Virus record (IMG/VR): IMGVR_UViG_3300008113_001778
Location: 1-22,734 of that record
Strand: one strand, 5' to 3'
DNA: 22,734 nucleotides
DNA from: a virus
Shown piece after piece: positions 1 through 7,234 of this stretch. The notes under the pieces were generated by a model. It worked only from the letters and a program-made list of their open reading frames with translations. It searched no databases and was not told where the DNA came from. Position numbers and translations under genes: made by a program. The stretch's first letter is position 1. Every line of letters begins with the position of its first letter.

Positions 1-471
1 TCCGCCAGCATTGAAAAAGTATCTTGCAGCGTCTGCTGATGCAAACGTTACTGTGTTGGTAAAAGTAATGGTCCAAGTAGCGCCCGAAGTAGTTGCGGTC
101 TTTGAGTTGGTACCAGTCCATCCTGTAAATTGAGTGCCCACTGCGGCTGCATTTCCGCGATTGTTATAGCAGTTTGTGATGTCTGTGTTTACCGCAGCCA
201 ACACACTGATTAACGATCCTGTGGTGGGTGCGCTTCGTGATGTAATTGTGGTGCCTTGATGACTGGCCATGCTGGAAATGGTATTGACCAAGCTGGCCCA
301 CTGAGTGGCACTGACTGTACCAGCTGCACTTACTGTGGCCAATGCACTTTGCCCATATCCAGCTGATGTTGTTCCAGTGCTCCATGTGGCGTTGACGTTG
401 GCACCAGCGGTGGTACTAACAAAACCGTTATAATCAGTTGCTTGAATTAAGCCGCCAGCTACGTAAGTCAT
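1..471 (-). CDS. Structural/fibre-associated protein of unknown function, C-terminus cut by window edge
   Basis: The frame is open from ATG at 471 to the window edge: 157 residues with no stop, so the gene continues to the left. The start has a good Shine-Dalgarno sequence (TAGGA about 9 nt upstream) and lies 12 nt after the fibre stop codon, so the two genes are probably co-transcribed. The protein begins MTYVAGGLIQATDYNGF and is rich in Thr, Ala, Gly, Ser and Asn, with a central SLVNTISSMASHQGTT segment and the segment FTGWTGTNSKT followed by TWTITFTNTVTFASADAARYFF. I recall this arrangement from hypothetical proteins next to tail-fibre genes in marine myoviruses, but I know of no assigned function. 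The beta-rich, low-charge composition fits a virion surface protein. I saw no transmembrane segment or signal peptide. Confidence 0.85.
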   Translation of the reverse strand, partial: MTYVAGGLIQATDYNGFVSTTAGANVNATWSTGTTSAGYGQSALATVSAAGTVSATQWASLVNTISSMASHQGTTITSRSAPTTGSLISVLAAVNTDITNCYNNRGNAAAVGTQFTGWTGTNSKTATTSGATWTITFTNTVTFASADAARYFFNAGG

Positions 472-483
472 ACTTTTTTCCTA

Positions 484-2217
484 TTAATTCTTGATGGTCA
501 CAATAGCTTCAATTGTACCTTGATCTGGGGTAGTTTTGTCAACCAGACTACGTCCAATTACGTTAAATGCATTGATTTCGTTTCGCTGAGCTGCTCGAGC
601 AATGCCGTTGCCAGCTGAAACCAATCTGTCGCCTTTTTTCACGTAACCAACTACTTTGACTGGAACTCTACCAGTCATAGCCACTGGTGGGTGTGTGTCA
701 TCACTGCCTGCTCCACCGTTCATTAGGTAAGCAGCTCTTGTACTTATCACACCAAACACATTTTCACTTAGTTCTTGTTGACTGCGAGTAATTTCTTTTT
801 CGCCTCCCAATTCAACCACAGTACCAGCATCCATGACATCGTCAGCTGCAAATCGTTCTGCAACGTCAGCGTACAGTGCTGTGGTGGCCTGTGCAAAAAT
901 TCTGTTAAAGTAACCAGCTGAACTACCAATGTTGCCAACTGCATTGCCAGCACCGTTGATGATGGCAGTGGCTGCTGCGCCACTGTTGACTGTGATTGAT
1001 CCACTGGTGATCATGCCACTGGTAGTAAACACTGCAACGTTAGCAGTGCCGCCCACAGAAATGTTGGCGTTGCCACCAGGTGCACCAATGTTGGCTTCTG
1101 TGGTGCCGTTAACAATCTTGGTCACGCTAACTGCCGCGCTCAATCCTGTGAGCTGACTGCCATTACCAAGGAAGAAAGTACCAGCAATGTTGCCGCTGCT
1201 GTCAATGTTACCTGTAGCACTGATTGCACCACCTGTGCGTAGGTTACCACCTTGTACGTTGGCAGTAGCACTAACGGTTGTGGCAGCCACCAATGTTGTG
1301 TTGACGTTACCGCCTGTGATATTGCCAGTTACGCTGGCAAGGCCACCAGATAAAATGTTACCACCGGTGATGTTACCAGTTACTCCCAGAGTAGTACCCA
1401 CTGTGGCAGCGTTGGCCACAGCAAATGTACCGTTGCTGCCCAGGGCACGAGCTACGTTAAACAGAGTGCCAGCCACGTTGGCTTGTAGTGTAAGATTGCC
1501 ACCACTAATAGATGCAGCAACTATACCATCATTTGTGCTCTGACTAATTTGTACAGCATTACTGGTTCCAATAAAGATACCATTGGCATTGTTAACTTGC
1601 AAACGACCTGTGGTTGCTGTGTTAGCAGTGGCTCGCATGAAGTCTGTTGAATCCAGTGTGTCTAGGGTTTGAGCATTTGTGGCTGTACCACCAAACACTG
1701 CACTGGCATTACTGGTCAGTGTGATACCAGGATATATTGTGGTAAAGCCTGAAATTGATGGACTAGGAGTAAACTGTGCGTCTTTGCTGACATAGGCCAC
1801 AACTTGGTTGGCATCTTCCAAGGCCACAACAAAGTGATTGGTAACACCGTCACTCAGCGTTCCAGGAACGGCACCAGATGAACCTTGAGCTTGTGTATAT
1901 GCAGGGCCCACTACCAAGAATGCTGTGCCAGTCCAGACTTTTAACTGCTGGTTTGTAGTGTCGTACCACAGATCACCTGCAACGTTACTGGTTGGTGCAG
2001 TGGCTTGACTGGTAGCCGCGCTGATTGTTTTCCATACTGCGCCGTTGTAAACTTTCAACAGTAAGTTGCTACTGTCCCACCAAAGTTGACCTTCTAATGG
2101 GCTGGCCAGCAGTGCATTTGTTGGGTTACCAGAACTGGCTGGGCTTGAAAAGTTTTCTAGATGACGAACAAAGTTTTCATCTAGTAACTGTCCGTAACCA
2201 GCGTAGTTTTTACCCAC
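484..2217 (-). CDS. Tail-fibre protein with Peptidase_G2/S74-like C-terminal domain, 5' end apparently missing
   Basis: A 577-codon frame. Near the N-terminus are two related repeats, LEGQLWWDSSNLLLKVYNG (residues 41-59) and VAGDLWYDTTNQQLKVWTG (79-97), typical of T4-like marine phage fibres. Residues 182-215 hold a TLDTLDSTDFMRA segment followed by a Val/Asn/Gly-rich stretch. Residues about 277-350 are a GNITGGN-type repeat, a likely trimeric beta shaft. Residues about 438-577 (LYADVAERF, then GVISTRAAYLMN, then MTGRVPVKVVG) resemble the Peptidase_G2/intramolecular-chaperone ends that trimerise fibres and often cleave themselves; I cannot identify the catalytic residues. The first possible start is GTG at 2217 with no Shine-Dalgarno sequence. 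The same frame stays open up to 2265 and reads TADGTTNTSSSVTLVGKNYA, which looks like the conserved fibre N-terminus, so the true start codon appears lost (see the junction at 2255-2268). Confidence 0.88.
   Translation of the reverse strand: MGKNYAGYGQLLDENFVRHLENFSSPASSGNPTNALLASPLEGQLWWDSSNLLLKVYNGAVWKTISAATSQATAPTSNVAGDLWYDTTNQQLKVWTGTAFLVVGPAYTQAQGSSGAVPGTLSDGVTNHFVVALEDANQVVAYVSKDAQFTPSPSISGFTTIYPGITLTSNASAVFGGTATNAQTLDTLDSTDFMRATANTATTGRLQVNNANGIFIGTSNAVQISQSTNDGIVAASISGGNLTLQANVAGTLFNVARALGSNGTFAVANAATVGTTLGVTGNITGGNILSGGLASVTGNITGGNVNTTLVAATTVSATANVQGGNLRTGGAISATGNIDSSGNIAGTFFLGNGSQLTGLSAAVSVTKIVNGTTEANIGAPGGNANISVGGTANVAVFTTSGMITSGSITVNSGAAATAIINGAGNAVGNIGSSAGYFNRIFAQATTALYADVAERFAADDVMDAGTVVELGGEKEITRSQQELSENVFGVISTRAAYLMNGGAGSDDTHPPVAMTGRVPVKVVGYVKKGDRLVSAGNGIARAAQRNEINAFNVIGRSLVDKTTPDQGTIEAIVTIKN
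1171..1389 (-). repeat. GNITGGN-type shaft repeat within the tail-fibre gene
   Basis: This encodes fibre residues about 277-349. The unit (V/A)(T/S)(G/A)N(I/V)xGGN recurs as VTGNITGGN twice, ATANVQGGN once and ATGNIDSSGN once, spaced by 8-15 residues. At DNA level the first two units are imperfect direct repeats of about 24 bp. Repeats like this usually form an extended trimeric beta fibre and are hot spots for unequal recombination and fibre length change. Confidence 0.7.
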
Positions 2218-2720
2218 AAGGGTAACACTGCTTGAAGTATTTGTAGTACCGTCTGCCGTCCTAGTTCATCAAATACAAATTCACCGTTGAAATTGGTGCT
2301 GTTGTCAAATGCCTGTTGTTCAGGCGGTTCGCCATAGTCCAACAAGCAAGTTACCAAGATATCTGAGTACACATTACCTGAAGTGTGCAACACAGTCATT
2401 TTGTTGTTTTCAGGGTCTGTGTCTGCTGCTGAGTTGTCGTTGACTACTTTGGCATAGGTTTGATTGTACAAGTCAGCATTTTGTCCTGTGGTATTTGGGG
2501 GCAAATATGTGATAACGCCAGTGGGGTCTACCGAACTACCGCCATTGCCAAACGCCATTTCATAAATGTAGCCTAGATTTCTATCGCTTAGAGTTTGGGC
2601 CATAGCAATGCTTATATTTTCATAATGAATAGCATTGTGATCATTGTAAAAAATTTCGCCGCTTTTGGGATCATGTATCTTGACATGTCCTGTAATTTTG
2701 GCCAGTCCTGGAGTAATCAT
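2181..2720 (-). CDS. Small virion structural protein, C-terminus apparently replaced by out-of-frame sequence
   Basis: A 179-codon frame from ATG at 2720 with a strong Shine-Dalgarno sequence (GGAGG, 7 nt spacer) inside the end of the upstream 49-aa gene; the stop and start overlap as ATGA. The N-terminus reads GLAKITGHVKIHDPKSGEIF (residues 5-24), then MAFGNGGSSVDPTGVITYL (55-73), then VTCLLDYGEPPEQQAFDNS (123-141) and FVFDELG (148-154). I recall this pattern from conserved hypothetical structural proteins beside baseplate wedge and fibre genes in marine myoviruses; it has no named function that I know. The position suggests a baseplate-to-fibre connector. Residues 155-179 are encoded by DNA whose better reading is the other frame (the fibre N-terminus). 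The genuine protein therefore probably ends differently, and this C-terminus is likely an artefact of a deletion or assembly error. Confidence 0.8.
   Translation of the reverse strand: MITPGLAKITGHVKIHDPKSGEIFYNDHNAIHYENISIAMAQTLSDRNLGYIYEMAFGNGGSSVDPTGVITYLPPNTTGQNADLYNQTYAKVVNDNSAADTDPENNKMTVLHTSGNVYSDILVTCLLDYGEPPEQQAFDNSTNFNGEFVFDELGRQTVLQILQAVLPLWVKTTLVTDSY
2255..2268 (-). other. Apparent deletion junction between the 179-codon gene and the fibre gene
   Basis: Upstream of this point the 179-codon frame looks genuine (FVFDELG ends at 2259). Downstream, the fibre frame looks genuine (TADGTTNTSSSV begins near 2259) but meets TGA at 2266-2268 just before it, with no ATG and no Shine-Dalgarno sequence. 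The two frames differ by -1. The simplest reading is that the 3' end of one gene, the spacer and the start of the next are absent from this sequence. Confidence 0.6.
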
Positions 2721-2866
2721 GCGCGGCCCTCCACATAGGTTTTTTGTGTTTTAGGGTCAAAAATGCGCATGTGAGCTTGCACTGAGATTGACCCCTGCTC
2801 ATTGGGGCGACGTGGGGTCGCGGGTTTTGCAGTGTGTTGAGCGGGTTTCTGTTCGTTCTTTGACAT
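2717..2866 (-). CDS. 49-residue protein, shares the IxDPK motif with the next gene
   Basis: This is a complete short frame from ATG at 2866 to TGA at 2717-2719, filling nearly all of an otherwise empty 161-nt gap. The protein starts MSKNEQKPAQHTAKPATPRR, basic and probably disordered. It ends with GSISVQAHMRIFDPKTQKTY followed by VEGRA. The second half aligns by eye with residues 8-24 of the next protein (ITGHVKIHDPKSGEIF), which supports real coding and a common origin. The stop overlaps the next ATG (ATGA), and that gene's GGAGG Shine-Dalgarno sequence lies inside this frame, so translation is probably coupled. Its own Shine-Dalgarno candidate (AAGG) sits rather far upstream, about 13 nt. 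I recall similar short proteins in marine phage baseplate regions. Function unknown; a small virion or assembly component is likely. Confidence 0.75.
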   Translation of the reverse strand: MSKNEQKPAQHTAKPATPRRPNEQGSISVQAHMRIFDPKTQKTYVEGRA

Positions 2867-2881
2867 GGTCAGTTATTTACC

Positions 2882-5800
2882 TTATAAATCGCCCTGGAGG
2901 AACCTTGCAGATGCAGTTTGACTTTCTTGCAGGCTCAACTCTCGTTCAGCTTGTGTAGTGACCCCGTACCACCAAGTGCCCCGGCGTGTCAGTATGGTTA
3001 CTTCAACGCCTTCCATGGGCGGAATTAGCGGATCTATAGGATCGTTATTGGTTACAAATTCAATAGTCAGCGGTGAATCGTCCCCGCCAGCATCGGTGCA
3101 AATCCAACGATATTGACTGGTGGCTGTGGTATCACTGTAGTTGTACTGACGAATACCGCCCACATAAACTTCAATGCTTTCAACATAGATAGAGCTAGAG
3201 TCACCAAAATCATCAATGCTGATATTGGGAGCATAAAACACCGTTGTGGTGCCATCTCCCATGCTGGTGTCACTGATTACATAGTCTTGCAATGATTCTG
3301 GTCCAAGGTTGCCACGACCAATATCGTACACTGCTGATCCCACAGCATGGCTAGCAATACCAGTGCCAGCTGTGCCGCGCAACAATCCAGTCAAAGAGTT
3401 ATTGGCCAAATTACGTTCGCGGTAGGTGATGCGCTCACCGTTGATGGTAACAACGCCAAGAATTCCAGCTGTGAGATCAGGGTTGTCTAGCGCCGCAACA
3501 TTTTGCACATAGATTATGTCACTAGAAGTACTGAGAGCCTGTGCCAACTCAGTGGTAGTAGCAGGTGTAATTCTGTAAGTAGCTTGCACTCCGCGCATGT
3601 CTTGGAAAATACGGAATCCTATGGCTTCAGGCACAACTGAATCAGTGCACTCGGTTGCAACCACAATGTCGTTGGTTTCGATTGGTCCAGCTGCTAGAAT
3701 CAAATATTGACCGTCAACTGTGTAATCTTGGCCTTCAAACAGTCTGTAACCGTTCAATGTGACCCACAACCGACCAGCTGTGATACCTGTGCGCAGCAAA
3801 TCAAATTCGTTTGTGGGAATTGCTGTGCCCACAGTGTAGTCATAAGTTCCTGGGCCGCCACTAACTGTGCCTGTGTCATAATCGGTACTGTCGTAAGGTT
3901 CGTTAATTGTGATACCTGTAGTTACGGGTCCAACCCAAGTCAAAGTCAACAAGTTTTGCTGAGCAGTGTCGTTCCAACTGGTCACTGTAAATCTGTCATC
4001 AACATTTACAGGCACAATTAGTTCTACTGAGTTTCCAACCACAACATAGTCAGTCACTGTGGTAACAGCAATCAGTACTTGTGTACCACTAGCTGGCGGC
4101 GCATTGAAAACAACTTGTCGTCCAGGAACTTCACTACCATCCCAGTTAGTAACACTGTAGTCTCCAACTACAGCACCAAAACTCTGTACTTGTAGTTCAT
4201 TGTTGACCCAAACATTAACATCAGTTTGTGCATCAATAATCTGTTGACTGTAGCCTGTGCGTTGAGGTAGACCAAATGATAAACTGCTGTCATCACCAAT
4301 CCACTCAATTGATGCTGCTGGTCGCAAACGCACTCCGTTCTTGGTCACTACAAGATTAGGTGCATTGGTACCAGATAGCGTGCCTGTCAGGTTCAATGTT
4401 GGATTGGCCACTAGGTCAACATCAGCCACAAAGTTTTGTATGACTGGTGCACTCCATGAATATTGATCTGGTGTGGTAGATGTTGCATTGGCTATGATTT
4501 CAATGGTTTGATCGTTCCAATTGACATAGTAGTCAAGATTGCTAGTCATGTCAACACCAGCAGTGACGTTACTCACTATGATCTGTACCGGGCGCTCAAC
4601 CACACCTTCCCAGCTCAATATACTGGTTATTGCTGGTACGTAGGTATATCTCACGGTGCCAATTTGGAATCCGTGGCCATTGCCTTGCCAGTCAGACCCT
4701 GGACGAGTAAACACTCTCATGTCCAAAGTGTCAAATTCACTGCCGTTGATCAATTCTTCAGGGGCATGACCTTCGTAAGGTCCAATAAATTCGCCACCGT
4801 TGACATTGATGCTGGTGAAAGTTTCGCCCAGTGTTAGATCTGTAAACTCGCTTTGGTATTGTGCGTCAACTGGTATGGTGCCCAAGAAATAGTCGCCCCA
4901 TACCTGCACGCCCGGATAATCTACACCATCAATCAAGAGTGGTAGCTCAAGTCCAGGTAAGTTAACTCCAGCTACATAGTAGCCCATGGTACGGTCTACA
5001 CCCGACAATTCATTAGCTGGTACCAATACCCAATCTTCTAAGTTGAATGTTGGGCCAACGTTAGCTGAACTACCGTCAGAATTTGCGGCTCTCCATACTC
5101 GGTCATCATAGCGTACCAAAGTTCCATTTTCGTAAGTTCCAGTAGACTCCCAGGTCAAAACTTGTGTTTGATATTGGAATCTATCATACTTGATAACTGT
5201 GCGGAAATCTCTCACTAAGTCATTGGTGAGTCTTGCATAGGCTCTTGCGCCAGTGCCGTTGCCACCTTCAAACACCACAGTGGGCGTTGATTGATATCCA
5301 GATCCGTAGTCAGTGATATTCACCGCCACAACTTGGCCCACACTGTTGATCACTGCCACGCCAGTGGCTGGGGTAGCAGCATCGCCTACAATAGTAACTT
5401 GTGGTGGTGCCTGATACCCAGTGCCTTGATTGACCATGACAATTTCACTTAGACTCAATAGATAATTGTTGTACCATTGTGTGTAAGGCCACTCTTGCCA
5501 AACTGTACTGCTGGCTGGCAAGTCACTCTTGTCATTACTGATTTCTGCCGTACCATGATCGTATGGCAACAATACTGGGCTAGTAAATTGTGGAATCTCT
5601 AGACTGGTATTGTAATAAGCCGGTACATCAAAGTCAGTCATGTCGCCAAAGAAGGTGTTCAAACCATTATACTTGAGATTGAATTCTCGTACTTGCACGT
5701 GATATGGCTTGACTTCTTGAATGTAATCAGACACAAATTCTTGATTGTCACGCACATAGTTCTGGAATGGCAACAGTTCACGGATTCTATGATCAACGTC

Positions 5801-7234
5801 AATCAAGGATGTTTTTACCAGCCATTCTGGAGCAGAAAATTCGCTCAACACAAAGTTAAACATCAGCACCAAAGCTCGGTTGCGTTCTATTGCAAGATCA
5901 TCAACAAACAGTTCTTCGTTAATGGCTTGAATGATCTTGCGAGTTTCAATCACAGGCTCTTGGTCAAAGTATTGCGCATCAAAAACTTCTAAGTCAAAAC
6001 CAAATCTGCCCAAGGCATAGTTCCACAATTCTTCAGCAAATTTAATGGTGCCATCTTGCAAGCCAACACGACTCCAGCCAGTGTCTTCTAGCAAATAAAT
6101 TTCCCACTTGTTCTGTGCGTTGGCAGTGACTTTTACGCTAGACCCCACTGGCACAGTCAGTGTACTCAACGCACTGTACGTGAGTACTTCAGCCACGGGC
6201 TTGATGCTGAAGTTATATCCAGGACGATACCAATTGATATAACTCCAGTAGTCTGGAGTGTTGTAATTTTGCACACGGGTCAGTACCAGTTGTCGGGCAC
6301 CCAACAAAGCTGGATCAGTTTCCACAGTGTAAATTGACCACAAACCTCGATTGTTGGAATCGCTAACAACCAAATATCTATAGCCCAAAGGCACAGCATA
6401 GATATTTTGGAAACTTAAAATTTCCAAGTTTGCCACACGCAGTTCAAATCTGTCCACAAACATGCTTTGTCGTGGCCTAAACTGCACGCCGTATCTTTCG
6501 GCCACGTTCAAATTGGGGTCAGGTACTTTGTTACCAAATGTGTCAACACCACAGAAGCTGTCTTGTAGCTTGCGATACAAGTTTGCACTCAAGAACCCAT
6601 CAGCTCTGTCTTGTGCAATCAATTCATATTCTACGTGAACATTGTCATTGGTGAGTTCACGATCAAATTCGATATTCAAGATTGTGTCTTCGGCTTCAAT
6701 CAAAGTTTCGCAGTTATACAAAGCAGTAGTACTGGCGTTGATTGGTGCAATGTACGCAATGCCGCTGGCTCTTGGATTGGCAATGTACTGCGCCACAGTG
6801 TTGACGCCTAGTGTTTTGCCTTTTTGTGTGGCAACTTCAGTCAACCCACGTACCCAGAAGAAGTATTGAGTGCTAAAAGTGCCATTGGTGCTCAACACTG
6901 AGTTAATGCTGTAACTCACTGTGTCGTGCGGAATACCAGGGCCAGTGTAATTGGCTGGAGGAACTGGACTCACAATCCACTGATATACATCAACACTGGA
7001 TCCAGGGAAAATTTGTCCCCAGCGACGGCTGGCGTACACAATGTCGTCTTGGTTGGGGTCAATAAATCTCACTGTGCTGATATCCCACCACACTTCACCT
7101 ACATGTTCTGCGCCCCAAGTTGTGCCGCGAATGTTGATGTACCCAGCTAGGTGTACGAGTTTGATTCTCAAATACAAACACACTGCCAAAGTTAGCTGAC
7201 GATGAATCTTCAAAATCGTTGCCTGGTGCCCCAA
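2882..7234 (-). CDS. Giant modular baseplate/tail protein, C-terminal part (1450 codons), no credible start
   Basis: The family-like sequence begins around GTTWGAEHVGEVWWD (residues 37-51), continuing with STVRFIDPNQDDIVYASRRWG. The first 30 or so codons are an out-of-frame reading of the preceding gene. The only start is TTG at 7234, without a Shine-Dalgarno sequence, and the first internal Met is about residue 258. Modules in order: two GxGYxxxPxV repeats (598-670); a CBM5/12-like WxxxxxYxxGxLVxYxxxxW module (694-738); several beta-hairpin modules of the form VxVNxxxxxxxxDYTV...VxF...PxxGxxVxI (about 940-1060, 1148-1195, 1325-1418); and a segment FRIFQDMRGVQATYRI through VVTINGERITYRERN (1207-1275) that I recall from marine phage structural proteins. 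It ends with TAA 15 nt before the 49-aa gene. It is probably the C-terminal third of one very large wedge/peripheral baseplate protein broken at about 7140. Its position after gp6 would match the gp7-like slot, but I see no clear gp7 homology. Confidence 0.82.
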   Translation of the reverse strand: MGHQATILKIHRQLTLAVCLYLRIKLVHLAGYINIRGTTWGAEHVGEVWWDISTVRFIDPNQDDIVYASRRWGQIFPGSSVDVYQWIVSPVPPANYTGPGIPHDTVSYSINSVLSTNGTFSTQYFFWVRGLTEVATQKGKTLGVNTVAQYIANPRASGIAYIAPINASTTALYNCETLIEAEDTILNIEFDRELTNDNVHVEYELIAQDRADGFLSANLYRKLQDSFCGVDTFGNKVPDPNLNVAERYGVQFRPRQSMFVDRFELRVANLEILSFQNIYAVPLGYRYLVVSDSNNRGLWSIYTVETDPALLGARQLVLTRVQNYNTPDYWSYINWYRPGYNFSIKPVAEVLTYSALSTLTVPVGSSVKVTANAQNKWEIYLLEDTGWSRVGLQDGTIKFAEELWNYALGRFGFDLEVFDAQYFDQEPVIETRKIIQAINEELFVDDLAIERNRALVLMFNFVLSEFSAPEWLVKTSLIDVDHRIRELLPFQNYVRDNQEFVSDYIQEVKPYHVQVREFNLKYNGLNTFFGDMTDFDVPAYYNTSLEIPQFTSPVLLPYDHGTAEISNDKSDLPASSTVWQEWPYTQWYNNYLLSLSEIVMVNQGTGYQAPPQVTIVGDAATPATGVAVINSVGQVVAVNITDYGSGYQSTPTVVFEGGNGTGARAYARLTNDLVRDFRTVIKYDRFQYQTQVLTWESTGTYENGTLVRYDDRVWRAANSDGSSANVGPTFNLEDWVLVPANELSGVDRTMGYYVAGVNLPGLELPLLIDGVDYPGVQVWGDYFLGTIPVDAQYQSEFTDLTLGETFTSINVNGGEFIGPYEGHAPEELINGSEFDTLDMRVFTRPGSDWQGNGHGFQIGTVRYTYVPAITSILSWEGVVERPVQIIVSNVTAGVDMTSNLDYYVNWNDQTIEIIANATSTTPDQYSWSAPVIQNFVADVDLVANPTLNLTGTLSGTNAPNLVVTKNGVRLRPAASIEWIGDDSSLSFGLPQRTGYSQQIIDAQTDVNVWVNNELQVQSFGAVVGDYSVTNWDGSEVPGRQVVFNAPPASGTQVLIAVTTVTDYVVVGNSVELIVPVNVDDRFTVTSWNDTAQQNLLTLTWVGPVTTGITINEPYDSTDYDTGTVSGGPGTYDYTVGTAIPTNEFDLLRTGITAGRLWVTLNGYRLFEGQDYTVDGQYLILAAGPIETNDIVVATECTDSVVPEAIGFRIFQDMRGVQATYRITPATTTELAQALSTSSDIIYVQNVAALDNPDLTAGILGVVTINGERITYRERNLANNSLTGLLRGTAGTGIASHAVGSAVYDIGRGNLGPESLQDYVISDTSMGDGTTTVFYAPNISIDDFGDSSSIYVESIEVYVGGIRQYNYSDTTATSQYRWICTDAGGDDSPLTIEFVTNNDPIDPLIPPMEGVEVTILTRRGTWWYGVTTQAERELSLQESQTASARFLQGDL
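5021..5155 (-). other. CBM5/12-like carbohydrate-binding module (in the 1450-codon frame)
   Basis: Residues 694-738 read TWESTGTYENGTLVRYDD, then VWRAANSDG, ending EDWVLV. The pattern W-x(5)-Y-x-x-G-x-(L/I)-V-x-Y-x(3)-(V/Y)-W-x-A, closing with W, is that of chitin-binding-like modules of the CBM5/12 class. In phages these often sit in tail proteins that touch surface glycans. Binding is inferred from the fold pattern only. Confidence 0.55.
5225..5443 (-). other. Two tandem GxGYxxxPxV repeats (in the 1450-codon frame)
   Basis: Residues 598-670 contain VNQGTGYQAPPQVTIVG and TDYGSGYQSTPTVVFEG, linked by an Ala/Val-rich stretch (ATGVAVINSVGQVVAVNI) and followed by GTGARAYARL. I recall this beta-repeat from many marine phage tail and baseplate proteins. 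A related GSGYAVSNTVTIAG unit is present in the neighbouring frame (residues 1398-1411 of the 1948-codon frame). Confidence 0.6.
7095..7165 (-). other. Apparent frame break between the 1948- and 1450-codon frames
   Basis: The upstream frame ends its last FG-GAP blade with GSVFVFENQTRTPSW and then reads an unconvincing Arg/His-rich tail to TGA. The downstream frame becomes convincing at INIRGTTWGAEHVGEVWWD (from about 7137). The shift is +1. No classical slippery heptamer, Shine-Dalgarno sequence or ATG is present. The octamer CATCAACA (complement of 7132-7139) lies exactly at the join and could be the residue of recombination between short direct repeats. Confidence 0.6.

Noticed and set aside
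929-1543. Long plus-strand open frames over the fibre gene (and similar ones elsewhere on the plus strand)
   Set aside because: Their composition (Pro/Val/Leu/Thr-rich, low complexity) is the mirror of the Gly/Asn/Thr repeats on the minus strand. They have no ribosome sites, and the minus-strand frames carry recognisable domains.
2867-2885. Late-promoter-like TAAATAA before the 49-aa gene
   Set aside because: The best local match to TATAAATA is poor (GTAAATAA / TTATAAGG), and the gene lies directly after a coding frame, so a promoter call is not supported.
7095-7234. Programmed frameshifting to join the giant frames
   Set aside because: The shift needed is +1 at both sites, with no -1 slippery heptamer, no CCC-type +1 slip site, no rare-stop arrangement and no obvious stimulatory element. 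The family-like sequence also seems to lack residues on either side, which slippage would not explain.
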